Assembly (NCBI GenBank): GCA_000181795.3
Contig: CM012953.1
Span: 12,132,006-12,196,005 of the forward strand
From: Trichinella spiralis
Lineage: Eukaryota; Nematoda; Enoplea; Trichinellida; Trichinellidae
Reading direction: 5' to 3'
DNA length: 64,000 bases
Made by a program: the position numbers and the translations under genes. Shown here piece by piece: positions 24,018 to 36,785 of this stretch. Below the pieces are notes generated by a model that saw nothing but the letters and a program-made list of their open reading frames with translations, was not told where the DNA came from and did no database searches. Numbering within the stretch: the stretch's first letter is position 1; every line of letters begins with the position of its first letter.

Positions 24018-26628
24018 TCGATTCACGGTTGCTTTTCACTAAATCAGTTTTACATTATTAACTCCCAACACATATTTTAAAAATTAGCTTAAAGCACTGA
24101 ACAGTATTATGGAATCTATATTTCAGTAGATAAATAATTTTGAAATGCATAAAATGCGCATAAATTTCTGTGATCTATAAAAAAATAAAAGAGTAAATCA
24201 CGGAAAGTTTACATTTTATTTCATCATTGAGTTTTGCTTTTGAAAAGTAGTTTCAACAAAAGCTGAAATAATGTCGCTCATTTTTTACTGGAGACCGTTT
24301 CTGAAAAAGCTTTTTCATCACTTTCGGCAATTCATACAAGCTTCACCAACTTCAGCTATCAGCACAATAACAGCTTGTATACTGCTATACATCTAACAAA
24401 AATGTTGTAACATTTATTATATTTATAATGCGCTGAATCCTGAAGCATCTGTTTATTATACTTGAAGCATTCTAAGCGTGGGCTATCTTTTTAGTTTCAA
24501 AACATTCTTTATAATTTTGAAACCTGCTCTCATACATCATTTGCATCGTGTAGAGCTAGTTTCAAAAGGATGCATGGATATTTCTTTCATTTAGAGCAAG
24601 CTATTTTGCATAAGAGCAAGTATATCAGACTGAAGAGAGTACCCTACCAACGAATTACGTCAAAAAATAATATTCCAAAAAATTTAGAAATAGGTTTTCA
24701 TTCATTTGACACTAGTTTTGCAAATGGAAGGCATTTTAAAATTACGGAATAACTTTAAAATGGTAATGCTGCATGCCATATAATGGAATATTGCGTGAAA
24801 GCAGTTAATGAAGAATGTATACTGGCTTCTTACTGATATAAATAATAGTGAAATGATAACGATTGAAGCAGAATCAGTATAGTAGCGATTTTTCATCGTA
24901 CAATTTCCAAATCTGGCTTATTTTTTAAGTTAAAGTAATAATTAAAATACAGTTAAAGGTAATAGAAATTTTGAAAATTATAATAAAATTTCCTAAACAC
25001 AGGAACATCCAAATTATTGGTCATATATGAAAGTTTGCAAACATCTCTTAGTAAAAAAGTATAAAGACAAAATAACAGGCACATATAATAGAAAATGAGA
25101 GCAAACTAATTCATAAAATTTGAAAAATTTGATGTTAAATTATTTTTATGCAAGAAAAATTAATCAACATTTCTCATATTTGTACCTACCAGTTATTTGC
25201 ATACTGTACCAACATGTGCTAAAATTGTCTTCATATGATGTTTCAATTTTGTGCATATGTTGCGCAACTGTCGTAAATAATTTAATAAATTACTAACAGG
25301 GGTATTACAGATTTGGTTTGTTTCTATATTGAAGAAATGCTTGCAAATAAATTCTAAATGATTTAATCGGGCTTCTTTGTTAAATAATCCTTTAATATTA
25401 ACGCTTAATCATCATACAGTACATTCATGAGTTTCTATTCTTTTATGCAATTTTTCTGCGTAATAATTAGTTTACATTTTAGCGAGATCAGATTTTCGAC
25501 CTCTTTAATTTAATTGCGTTGAACTTTATATACTTTTCTGTAAGTATTTAATGGGTTTCAATACTTGCAACTTTTGATGAATCATGTTTGAATTATAGTG
25601 TAGTTTGTATTCTTTACAGTTATAGTTATATATATGTATGTAAATTAAAAATTATCACAATGCATATTATTAGTTTTATCAGTTTTTTATACGCACCATG
25701 TAAAAAGGATGGGTTTGATGTATTGACGTTTCTTTTTTACCATATGTCGCGCAGGATGCAGTAGACTCAGTTAAAAGTATCGATCTTACTCTTAATTATG
25801 TTTATCCATTGTTTACTGAGCATGTTTATTGTTTATTGAAATATTAATTATCAAGTATTTTATCAACAGCTTAGCTTAGCGATTTTATCTGTGCAATTTC
25901 GATGTTATGTAAGTATAGTTTTAACATAAAGAGTACTTAATTTCTGTTTTTTTACAGTTTGCAGTTGTTAAAAGGAGCTGATGTTTAATGAAAATTGATG
26001 TTTACACTCTAATCAAAAGCTTATTGGAACTGTCATAATTTGAAGTATTATTTTTTAGGTAGGTAATTTGAATAACTTTGAGTTGAAGTTTCTATAAAGA
26101 TTTGAGTAAAACGTTGATTAATAATTTAATGCAGCAGTATTTTATTTTACAAAGTGAATGTAATGGCTCAAGTATAATCATTGTTTCATTATTCCATTTA
26201 TTCATTGTTGTACAGTTATGCACACAGGAAAAATCTTTCTAACCTTTCGTCACTTAAACATATTAATTTACATTCTTTTTAGCCCAGAAATATGTTATTT
26301 TTTTAATGTTTCAAAATGTTAATTGATCTGTTATAAATCATAAAAATAAGTGTAAATGTTAGGATGAAGTGGGAACTATTACTTTTTGCATATTCGGCAT
26401 TCTCTAACAGAACATTGATTTTAATAACAATGCTAGCAAATTTCGTAAGAAAAATATAAGTTTCTTCGATTATGTAAATTATTTTATGGTAACAATTGAA
26501 TATTGATTTAGAAATATGTGTTTACTGTAACAGTTTGTTTCATTTTGTGAATGAATATTTTGTTTGATATTTCAACAACACAAGTTTGATGTTTTATTAT
26601 TAGAATTTTTTTTGAATTGTTTAAAGAA
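24018..26628. other. Long AT-rich spacer before the CCDC6 gene
   Basis: About 2.6 kb with low GC. A 41-codon ORF at 24271-24396 is the only coding-like stretch I noticed. It starts MSLIFYWRPFLKKLFHHFRQ and ends in a hydrophobic segment (TACILLYI). It resembles no family I recognise and may be chance. No RNA genes or repeats could be identified. Confidence 0.35.
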
Positions 26629-28494
26629 ATGACGGATTTGAGCGAAGCAGAATCAGATGCATCCAGCTCTATTGGTGATAAGCCTTTGAGCCCGATAACT
26701 CGTGAACAGATGACGAAACGAGTGGAATCTTTGAAACAGGAAAATCTCGTACTACGGGTGAATATTAAATGAATTACAGCCAAATATATATATATGTACA
26801 TACAAATAAATCGCTCATTTAGATGGAACTAGATGGGTGTAAATGCCGGATAAAATCATTGTTGGAAGAAAATAAAGCGTTGAAAGAAGTTAGCGTTCAA
26901 ATAGTAAGTTCGATAACTTTTTTTCTGATAAAACAGTGCATCTTATTTATTAAAAAAAATTAAGCACGCTAAAGCGGAACAAGAAGAAGAGTTCATATCA
27001 AACACGTTGTTTAAAAAAATTAAAGCGTTGAAAAAGGAGAAGGAAACTTTGGCTTTAAATTATGAGCAAGAGGAGGAGTGCTTGACTAATGATTTGTCGA
27101 GAAAATTATCTCAAGTTAGACAACGTTGCGGTTAGTTGTTCTTTTTAATGTTTGCTTTCCCGTTTGAATTCAGCTGCGTCAAGAGAAAGCTGAGCTGGCT
27201 GCTAATTTACAACAAGAACAGGAATCGTTGGTGGCGAAACTGATGCGCAGGTTGAAAAAATTGGAAGCGGAGACTGTAGCCAAGCAGCAGCATTTGGATC
27301 AGCTGCGTCGGGAAAAGGTGGAATTGGAAAATACTCTTGAACATGAACAAGAGTCGCTTGTCAATCGTCTATGGAAAAAGCTTGACAAGCTTGAAGGAGA
27401 AAAACGGTAATTGCTTTTTTGTTTGCTGTTTTTGTATTTGCTTGAATATATATTGCCGTTGTTTCGCAGAATTTTGCAGGAAAAAGTCTCTCAGTCAATG
27501 TCAGCACCACAGTCTCCGATGGATACGAATCGATCCGGTGATAGCAAAGATTCCATATCTGGAAATGATCCGATGGAAATGATGAATGACATCGAACGGT
27601 TGCGAACAGAAGTAGCTACATTAAAGCAGCAGTTAATTAATTCACAGGCTGAACGTAAATGTTTTTTTTAATGTTGTGTTGAATGAACTTTTCATTCCGT
27701 TTTTTTTTGAATTTTGCTTTTCAAGCGTCGTTGTACTTGTATTTTGTATTATTAAGTTGCACGTAATTTGAACGGATGTTTTCAGATGAAGCGAAGATGT
27801 CGCAGTTTGCACGTGAAGAGCAGGAAATTAAAGGGGAAAACAAGCGTTTACAGTGCAGATTGCAAATGGAAGTGGAGCGTCGTATACAACTTTGCCGACA
27901 TTTATCTGAGTCTGAGTCCAGTTTGGAAATGGAAGATGAACGTCATTTCAATGAATTGACAGCAGCCGGGCAGCTTCCGTCGAGGATTGGAACCGCCAGC
28001 GTTGCATCACCGTACAATACATTGCCTTTGGCACGTTCTCCATCTCCGCTTCCGGGTATTTGTTTATTTTGCTTTTATTATAATTTCAGTTTCTAAAGCA
28101 AATATTTTATGCTGTATGTATATTATATCATTTGTTGATATTCTATTTTCATTGTAAAAGCTTGTTTCTGCTTTTCAGCTATTTTGCAGGTGAATGTCAA
28201 TCCGTTGCCGCATCCAAACAGTTCATATATTTGTTTGAGTCAACGCTGCACGCACTGCAATTGCATATTGCCGCATGTTTGTCCGCACACGGCTGTTCTT
28301 GTTCCAGGTGTTACGAGTGCTCAAACATCAATTCCACCTGTAAGTGTATGAAAATTTTCATAAAAAGCATGCATTTTTTTAGTTATTATTTGTTTTTCAT
28401 TTTTCAGACTTCTCCTGCCAGACCTGGTTCAACTAGTAAAAGCAAAGATAACGATTCTGAAGGAGGCGGCTTTTTACGTCCATCTCTCCCATGA
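26629..28494 (+). CDS. CCDC6 homologue (coiled-coil protein)
   Basis: Coiled-coil protein of the CCDC6 family; human CCDC6 is a DNA-damage checkpoint regulator and the fusion partner in RET/PTC1. Eight exons (26629-26757, 26823-26903, 26965-27114, 27174-27406, 27470-27654, 27786-28055, 28179-28339, 28408-28494) give 311 residues. The rod follows human CCDC6 closely: [56 protein letters not shown], and the signature [20 protein letters not shown]. After that, human CCDC6 has a Pro-rich tail. Here the tail is short and includes a Cys/His cluster ([11 protein letters not shown]) coded by exon 7. The acceptor at 28179 is chosen because it keeps frame into the last exon; the other nearby AG at 28188 would not. 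Confidence 0.92.
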
Positions 28495-29379
28495 CCGCCT
28501 GTCAGAAATCGTAATTCATATAAGCTGATATTGAAAAACATAGTCTTATAGCCATTTTCACGATGTAGTTTTTTTCTCACCGTATAATTTTTAGTCGTAA
28601 ATTTTAATTCAGTATAAAACAATACAACTTGTTCTTATGAATACGTATTGGTTTTATTGGGATGTTGGAAACAGAGTTTAAATTTTTTGGGGAAATAAAT
28701 TTATGCTATTGTAAAATCAGGTGTTTGAAGTTCTTTTACTTTGGAAATATCTTTGCAGTTGCTTATTTTAGAAAATGCACTTCAAATTTTATTACATTTG
28801 AAAGATTATATTTTGATATTACTTTTAGTATTTTGAAAATAAACAAGATTTATTTATGTTTTAAATATTCAGCGAATGATTTACATAATGAAATATGTAC
28901 AAAACAAATATATTGAAATCTTGTTGCTATTGTTATTTTAAATTGAAATTATTATTGATGTTATCAGGACTTTTCATATTTCCAGCAGTTTTTAGTTATG
29001 ATAGCATTTTTAATTGGATTTTTGGTTTTTCCGTAATATTTATTAATTTTAATTCATATCGTATTTCTTTAATCATTACGAAGAGCATTTCAGCTGCAAT
29101 TTACACATTCAAAACTTGTTATTTACTTTTGATAACTAACATTACAACAAGTACAATTTTTTCTAATATTAAACAGTGGTGGAGAAGTTGTTTGAATTCT
29201 GTTCGTAGAAAAGAAAAATTTTCTTCATAACAGCAATTCTTATAACAATTTTCTTTATAACAAAAGCCATATATATCCTTGTGAAAAGTATTTCAACGCA
29301 TTTTTCGTGAATGCAGACATTTCACTGAAAAATGTAGTACAGTTTAAAATAATTTAAACTGTAAACGATTTGCTATGCT
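28495..29379. other. Intergenic region after CCDC6
   Basis: Convergent 3' ends of CCDC6 and the secreted cysteine-rich gene. A hydrophobic plus-strand ORF at 28895-29230 is AT-driven and lacks any family resemblance, so it is not called. Confidence 0.4.
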
Positions 29380-31286
29380 TTATGCTATTTTCACGGGACA
29401 GCAAACCCGAAATGGGGAATCGTTGACTTGCAGGCAAAGTTCACCGATAGAACAACGCCTTGGCGTCCATATTTCATTTTGGAATCCACAATTAATTATT
29501 AAACCTGATCGACGATCTTTTGTCGCCTCTTCAGAATTGCATTTTCGATTAACTATTAAAAAAGAAAAAGATATCAATTTCAAATTATTTTCAACTCTAA
29601 AATATGATTATGAATGAGTGTTTGTGTAAAATTCCATTACCTTCTGTTTCATCTATAAGAGAGATCGGATTTCCATGAATATTTGCAAGACTTTCAGCTG
29701 TTTGCTTATGGAATTCATTTGCATAATTTTCCACTGGTTGAAGTTCTAAATTATTGGCACGTTCGTGATAAGTAAACGGCACGAAACTTTTGTCACTGCC
29801 AAAATTCACTCCCCCAACTTCAGCAGTTTCCGCTGTAGCATCACCTTAAAAGCATTTTAAAATTGTTATGTAATATTTTTAAATTTTAATCCAGGTATAA
29901 ATAAAAATATCTTTTGCGATATACTACCTGAGTTTGCTTTATCCAAGAAGTTCATATTTTGATCAGAAAGTGCTGGAAACAAGCGCAGTTTTTCTAAAAT
30001 TTCCATATCCTCTAAAGCTTCAGGGGGTAGTAAATCTGGGTAACTGCTTAATTCAGAAGATGGATTGTTGTTTGAAACGGATTTTTCAAAATATAATCTA
30101 TGCTGATGTGCTGAAACCCAAAAAATAGAATGATGACTAAAAAGTGTTCATTACACTTACCAAGTTGATTTGAATGGAAACCACAAAATTTCACTTTTAA
30201 GAAATGCTCCCTAAAATAACATTATAAATTAAAGTATAATATTAAAATTGGACCCAAATTATACATTTTCATGTGTACATACATTTCATTATAGTTTAAA
30301 TATATGTACATTTTTTTGTTCATAGTATTAACGTTCAAGGAAAGCGAAAGCCATTTTAAACAGAAAAGGAGGGATTATATAAAATTGCAACATGATTAAA
30401 GTATATAATAAAAATTTAAGTATATACTTAATAACAGTAAAATTTCTTATAAACTGAACATAAAAATTGCAGTTTGGAAATATAAATTAAGATATTTTGT
30501 TATGAAAAGTGCAACCATTAAATGTATGTTTCGGTATTTATGGCACTGCATTTTTTTGGAGTTTTAAACTTTATCAATTTAAACACACATACTTGTACTG
30601 GAAGTCTGTCACCACCATTCCATTGTGTTCAACGTCAATATCATCCTGATCTTGTCCAGGTAAGAAATATTCTTTAACATGGCACAAACTGTGATAATTA
30701 CCTTCAGTTTCACAGCACATGAAACCCATTCTACAAAATACTTCACTTGAATATGCCTCATTTTCAAAAACTGCCAAATGCAATCAAAGGAATAACTGAA
30801 AATTGCTTTTGTACTATCGTATTAGCATATATAAAAATTTTTGCTTACTGGCTTGTTCCACGTCTCATTATGCCGCTTAGATATTCATTATCTCGGCATG
30901 TTTGTTGAAAAAGTATTGGAAATTTGACATTTACTACTTTGGTCCATCTACATTCTTCTTCCTTGAATAAAATTGAAATAAAACTAACCAAAGCCAATGG
31001 ACATAACTTCTTCTTTTTTTTATTGAAAACATACAAGTTTTTGATTAGCTTTCATTTTCATTGGAAACAGCTTCAGTATACTGTCACAGTAGACGGTGAT
31101 CAGAAAATCAGTCCTCTGACCGCCACGACTTTTGATCATTTGTAATGATGCCTTTTGAATAGCCTGTCCTCTTGGACACGTAATACGGTAAGAATCAAAT
31201 GGATAACTATGTTTAACAGTAACACTTGACAGTGGTTGGATGTTTATAAATAAAAGTAAATTGAAAAGAAAAAATTTCCACTTCAT
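29380..31286 (-). CDS. Secreted dermatopontin-like protein with lustrin-like C-terminal domain
   Basis: Predicted extracellular protein of about 361 residues. Exons: 31082-31286, about 30862-30954, 30593-30770, 30161-30210, 29928-30110, 29641-29844 and 29380-29552. A signal peptide (MKWKFFLFNLLLFINIQ) is followed by a region resembling dermatopontin repeats: CPRGQAIQ, CRWTKVVNV, CRDNEYLSGIM, MCCETEGNYHSLC, NGMVVTDFQYK and HFLKVKFCGF. A linker of about 140 residues without Cys leads to a C-terminal block of six Cys: CNSEEATK, then IINCGF, PRRCSIGELC and FRVCCPV. This fits the lustrin-type secreted fold seen in nematodes. The exon 2/3 joint is odd. The obvious donor GTAAGC at 30848 breaks frame, while a weaker GTGGAA at 30861 keeps it. 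Function is unknown; an extracellular-matrix role is inference. Confidence 0.6.
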
Positions 31287-32612
31287 CTTGAAAAATATTA
31301 ACAAGCTAAAACAGAAGCCAAATTAGTTATGCAATTTTGAAAAACTGAACTATCAATTTTATATATGATTTGACACCAATTTTTGCATTGCATTTGATGA
31401 ATCTATGCAAGTAGATGTTGAATACTTTCTGCGTGCTAGATGTTGACCTAGCTATTTGCTGGTTGTGCAATGTTTAATGCAGGGCATATTTTATTCAAGA
31501 TTTTGCAAAATTGGAAAGGAATCGTATTTTTCGTCTTCCATAAACTGCTTTGTTAACAGTAGCGAACATTTTGCACCAAATTTTTGCATAAAATTAAATA
31601 GTCAAGGTTAACAAATGACCGCTGCTTTGACCTGTTTAATTCAAATGGACGATTAACCTAAACTGACCAGCAGATTGTCATTTTAAAATAGGCTGACCTG
31701 AGTAGCGTTTAATCATTGTTTGAAGTGTACAATAATGGCAGATGGACAGGAAAGCTGTTTTATTGAATTACAAAATTATTATGAATACGTAGAACAAATA
31801 TTATTTTGACATTCATTAAGAAAAAGTCTTTTCTTAAAAAAATTATTTTAATAAGAATCTTTGATTATATATGAACTGACAGACAGACTTACTGGTTAAT
31901 TTTTCAAATCACATTTTTGCATTTGCAGCTTAGAATTCAGCTGCTAATGTTCACAGTTTAGCACTTATTTACTTAATAATTACAAATTTTCTTGATTTTC
32001 TATATTTAAACAGATATTAGTGTGATTTATAACAGGAATATTTAACTTTTTGCCTTATTGCTTTAGACATTGCGTTATGAGAGGTTTTATGCTCAATATT
32101 TGATTTAGAAACCGCTTTCAGTAATTACAGAATCGAAATAATAATAATTTAATTTTTTATTTTCAAATAACATTAGAGGTATCATATTTTTTTTAAAACA
32201 AACTCCAAAATAAATAAAAAGTGCGTTGATCAAATGCTCAGAAATCATTAAATTTAAAAATTATCCAACAAGCAAGCTTTCAGGACACTTTTAAGAATTC
32301 CATAGAGCTTATCAGTTTATAAATTTTACTAATCATAATTCGAAAACGGAATGATCTTGTTTGATATGACTATAGAAATATTTTTCAGATATTTAATTGT
32401 GTACATTAAACAGCATGTATGACTAAAAAATATTTGCATCAGCAATTTTAATAATATATATCATAAATAAGCAGCTTCCTGAAATGAAGTGAAAAACATT
32501 AACATTAGCAACAACTATAAATAGCAAATTTTAAAATTGCAATTTAGATTACTGTAGTTTACTACTTGCATTACCTATAGTAATTAATTTAAACATTTAT
32601 TTTTTACTAAAA
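31287..32612. other. Divergent promoter region between the secreted gene and POLD2
   Basis: About 1.3 kb between two genes transcribed away from each other. AT-rich; no further gene or repeat can be supported. Confidence 0.4.
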
Positions 32613-34909
32613 ATGACTGAACATAATGTCTCATTACAGAGGGCAAAAGGTACATTTATTTCATTTAACGATAAATTTATGATAAATGTGAATGCCGACT
32701 TTCAACGTCAGTATTTCTACATATATCGCAGTCGTCTTGAATATGGACGTACGGCTCTTATTGAGAAGGCGCATAAAACCTATGGTAAGTACTTTTTCCA
32801 TAAATTTCTTATAATTTCCAACTTTGGTGTCTATTATTTCTTAATTCAATTTTATTTACATATTGAATTAAATTTACTTGTAAGTCAATTTCAAATATAT
32901 TTGTATCAGATGAATTAGTTTTACACTGCAGTTTAAAGTATGAACTGTTTCTTGTATTTAATTTATGAATTGCGTTACAAATCTTCTAATTTGTTAAATC
33001 TAAAATTTCTTTGCTATTGATCCTTTGAAGCGTTTAAGATATAGTGTTTTTTGTGTAATTAGTTTCAGTAATTTTAATAATAAAATATTATTACGTTATA
33101 TTTGTACCAAATTTTTCATTTTTTGCATAATGTTGTTTTTATAGATTTACAGAGGTACTTTGTTTGTTTAAATATAAATGTCTTTTCTTTAAAAATGTTC
33201 CATTAAGTACATTTGTAATTAGCTAGTAAACTGAAAATACAATTATGAGTTGGATTATTTTCGTAAATGGTAATTTTCAGGTGAAAGTAAACCAATTCGA
33301 CGCATTTCGGAATTGGTCGAACGTGAAGAATGCGTTACCATTGGAACCGTGTGCAAAATTCAAGACCTCAGGCCAAATGTTTTGAAAGAAATTGCCGATG
33401 AAGTAAGCCATTGCAATTTATCAAGTTGATGGATATTTATTTCTTTTGTTCTCGTGTTAATTTTTTGAAATTATTCCATATTGAAAATGCATATATTCAC
33501 ATCTAAGGGTCATGTAATACCCCAGCCAATTGCGCCTTTGAAATGCACCAGCGATACGGACGAAGTGGTACTTGAAGATGAAAATTTGCGTATCAAATTG
33601 ATTGGATCCGTCGAAAGTGATCTGTTAGTGACTGGCAAGTATTGATGATGTGGAAATTTGCATTTTTTTCAAAACCGTGCAAATTTGAGGTATTGTGGTG
33701 GCCGTGTGCGGCATGGTGACCAGCGGTGGCAAGTTCCATGTGGATGATATTATATTTTTGCCAGTTTCGGCTCCAACGAAGCCAGTCGCTGATCCGGGAT
33801 CCACAAGCCAGGTCGACAGTCGGTACGTGCTTCTGGTCAGCGGTCTTGGATTCGACGCCCGCGAAGGTGCCGGCGGTATGGGCCAGTTGAGGGCCCACAT
33901 TTTGCTGCAGTGGTTGCTTGGCCAGTGCGGTGAGCAACGGGAACAGAGTAAAGTTAGCCAAATTTGTCGTCTCATCATAGCCGGCAATTCGATTCAAGCG
34001 AAACAGCGAAATTCAGCGCACACGTTTGGACAAGTCGCGAAATATTTGTCCAAAAAAATATCCAATCCGGGTGTTGAAGCGGCACTGAATTTCGATGCAT
34101 TTTTGGATAAATTAGTTGTGAGTGGGCATTTTTTTCTTTATTAATATTTCATTGCTTATGTATTTATTTGTTTTTTGTTTATATTTTCAAGCGTTTTATT
34201 TCGGTTGACGTTATGCCAGGAGATATGGATCCTGCAAATCATTTGCTTCCACAGCAGCCGTTGCACAAATGTTTGTTTCCCAGAAGCGGGAAAATTGACA
34301 CTCTGAATCGAGCAACCAATCCATACTGGGCATCTATAGATGGAGTGGAGTAAGTTTCATTTTTGTGCATCTGTTATATTTTAAAAATCTTTGCATTTTC
34401 ATACAATTAGATTTCTTGGAACATCCGGTCAGAACGTGGATGACATATATCGCTTCAGCTCTTGTGAAGACCGTCTAACAATCATGAAGAATACGCTGAC
34501 TTGGGGTCATCTCTGCCCCACTTGTCCAGATACAATTGGTTATTAATAATATAATTGGAATTGAAATCAACCGATGTACAACTTTTTCCCTCCCATTACA
34601 GGCTGCTATCCATACAAGGACCAGGATCCGTTCATTTTGGACCGTCTGCCGCATGTTTACTTCGCTGGCAATCAGCCGACGTTTGGCGTCGGTCAATTCC
34701 ACTGCGACGATGGTCAGCACGTTGTGCGTGTGGTCTCATTGCCAGCGTTTTGTGACACCGGGTGCGCAGCGTTGGTCGATTTGGTCACTCTGGCTGTGGA
34801 ACCGATCGTCTTTGAAGTCTCTCTGGATTCAGATTTGACAGCCGGTGTGGACAGGATGAACGTCTTTTTGGAACGTATCTGTTTCGATGTCAACAATTCA
34901 AATGAATGA
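32613..34909 (+). CDS. DNA polymerase delta subunit 2 (p50/POLD2)
   Basis: Second subunit of replicative DNA polymerase delta in the nucleus; it links the catalytic subunit to the other accessory subunits. Seven exons (32613-32784, 33281-33402, 33508-33634, 33690-34117, 34192-34349, 34411-34538, 34602-34909) give 480 residues against about 469 in human. Family blocks are clear: [11 protein letters not shown] (OB fold), [51 protein letters not shown] and [20 protein letters not shown]. The last ones belong to the inactive calcineurin-like phosphoesterase domain. Intron 3 starts with GC rather than GT at 33635. No other joint there keeps frame. Confidence 0.96.
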
Positions 34910-35143
34910 TTCAATGTTCAGTTTTCTTCCTACGGTACAATTTTAAAATGAACAAGTAAAAATATAGATGTATAAGAAAGATCACTCAAATATATTATAT
35001 TTATATTAAATTATTTTATTCAATTTTTGATTTGAATCTTGTAATATTTGGGATAAATTTTTATCATCTTCAGTATCTTTCTTCAGTTGGGAATGAATTG
35101 TGTTTGTGTGAAAGTTTTTTAATTGATAAATATAACAATGTTA

Positions 35144-35173
35144 TGATGATAATAATAATAATAATAATAATAA
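35144..35173. repeat. Short AAT trinucleotide repeat
   Basis: About nine imperfect copies of a 3-base unit in the convergent spacer between POLD2 and the tetraspanin gene (34910-35200). That spacer holds nothing else I can see. Confidence 0.8.
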
Positions 35174-35200
35174 GGCATTCAACAATTTTGTAAGCAATGA

Positions 35201-36785
35201 TCATCGAATGAAGTAGCCTTCTGTAACATCCAATGGATACATCGACATCGCCGACCTGGCGTCATACCACGTCATCGAATCTTCTTCAATGTAGGCAATC
35301 AAAGTAACCGCCAGGCATATGTTCAGCAGCTGTAATAAGTGAAATTTAAAATTGCATTAAAAAATTAGCATCAATTGATAATTATTCTAGGAACAGACAA
35401 TACAACACAATTTTTGCCTTATTGAGAAAGAAAAGAAGAACAAAACAGCAAGACATTTGTGAAAATTGGTCGCCGCTTAAATGAAACCGGTCAAACCAGG
35501 CACTTCAGTGGAACTTGCTGTTTTGCCCTCAGCTTTTTGGGCAAGCAATAATCAAGTGAGAAAAAGGTAGCCATTGTCAATTATGATGCACAGGTACAAT
35601 TTAATGCTCTTTTCCCCAATTTGAACAACAATATTGTGTAAAGTTAACAACAGCATGCAGATTACTAGTTTTTCCACTTCAAACTTACAGGTATAAGAGA
35701 TATTCCCAAAGAAATTGAACAAAATGTGATAATATTCTCGCGAATTGCACTCAACACTTCATCCACACAGCCGCCCGTATAAATTTTCAATGCTGCTTCA
35801 GGATGCTGAAAAGGAACAACTTCATCATTGCATGCATGCACGCACATATGCATTATGTAATTGCTAACCGTCAGATGTTGAATACCGAAACCGCAATAAT
35901 AATTTTCCAAGAATCCATCTATCACCTAAACAGACAAACCATTGATTATTAAATGCTTATAAAAATTTAAGTAATTGAGAATGGTTTTTTCTTTATTACT
36001 CTTGTTTGAGGAAGACAACAAGAATAAGGGACACCACACCGTCTAGGATCTGCATTCGATGGGGTACAGTTGAAATACATATTCTTGCTCCAATCATGAA
36101 AACCTTTGTCAGACAAACCGCAACATTTAAACTGAAATTACAATAATAAGGAAAAAATACGTATATATTTTTTCAGTGTACCTTTTTCTGCATGAAATCG
36201 ATAATGTCTTGTAAATCAGGATCGTCGAAATAACGTTGAATCAATTTCACCGATAATTTCTCTTTAGCCAGATGTAAAAAGTGTGGCCACATAGCGAATC
36301 CAACAATGCTCAGAATCAGCAACGTACTTACTATTGCGAGCAAAGACATCCAAAACTTGAAAAGCAATGTTTTCAAATAGACAAGTAAGTAAATAATTGG
36401 ATATACAAATTATTTGTTTACACATTTCAAGTAGGTCACATTTTCTCTCAGTGCACCAATACAGCCGGCTGAAGCTAGGAAAAACGCGATTAAGCCAACA
36501 ATGATAAAAATAATTGTCGCGTCGAAAACAAAATCCCAAGCCGATGAGATCATTTTGGTTCCTTCGAGTTCTTTTGTCGTCAATGCCCAGCATCCAATTA
36601 CAATAAGAGCAATGCTAGCAATCTGGAAATAAGAAGCAAGACACACATATATGTATAATTTTAAGTTGAACAGGTAAAACAGATATTCAGAAAAAGACAG
36701 CTTAAATATTTCTTACCCAAAACAATGTATTGAAGAAGAACAAGGAATATTTGATCAAATTCGAGAGCCCTGGACGCATTTCCAT
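35201..36785 (-). CDS. Tetraspanin, TspanC8-like
   Basis: Four-pass membrane protein that organises membrane microdomains. Exons: 36717-36785, 36422-36622, 36182-36355, 36000-36131, 35689-35925 (probably split by a 63-base intron, 35806-35868) and 35201-35329; about 292 residues. Four hydrophobic segments are visible. The large loop has the CCG motif (residues 151-153) and eight cysteines in the TspanC8 order, with CCG, MYFNCTPSNADPRRCGVP, YSCC, NYYCGFG and KIYTGGC. TspanC8 members (TSPAN5, 14, 17, 33 in human; TSP-12 and TSP-14 in C. elegans) carry ADAM10 and so affect Notch signalling. That role is family knowledge, not shown here. The C-terminal tail is polar. Confidence 0.92.

Noticed and set aside
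28895-29230. 111-codon hydrophobic plus-strand ORF
   Set aside because: Driven by AT-rich Phe/Ile/Leu codons; no start context, splice partner or family resemblance.
33593-33997. 134-codon minus-strand ORF
   Set aside because: Antisense to POLD2 exons 3 and 4; no domain is visible.
35144-35173. Short tandem repeat considered as a CRISPR-like or satellite array
   Set aside because: A plain trinucleotide microsatellite with no spacers.
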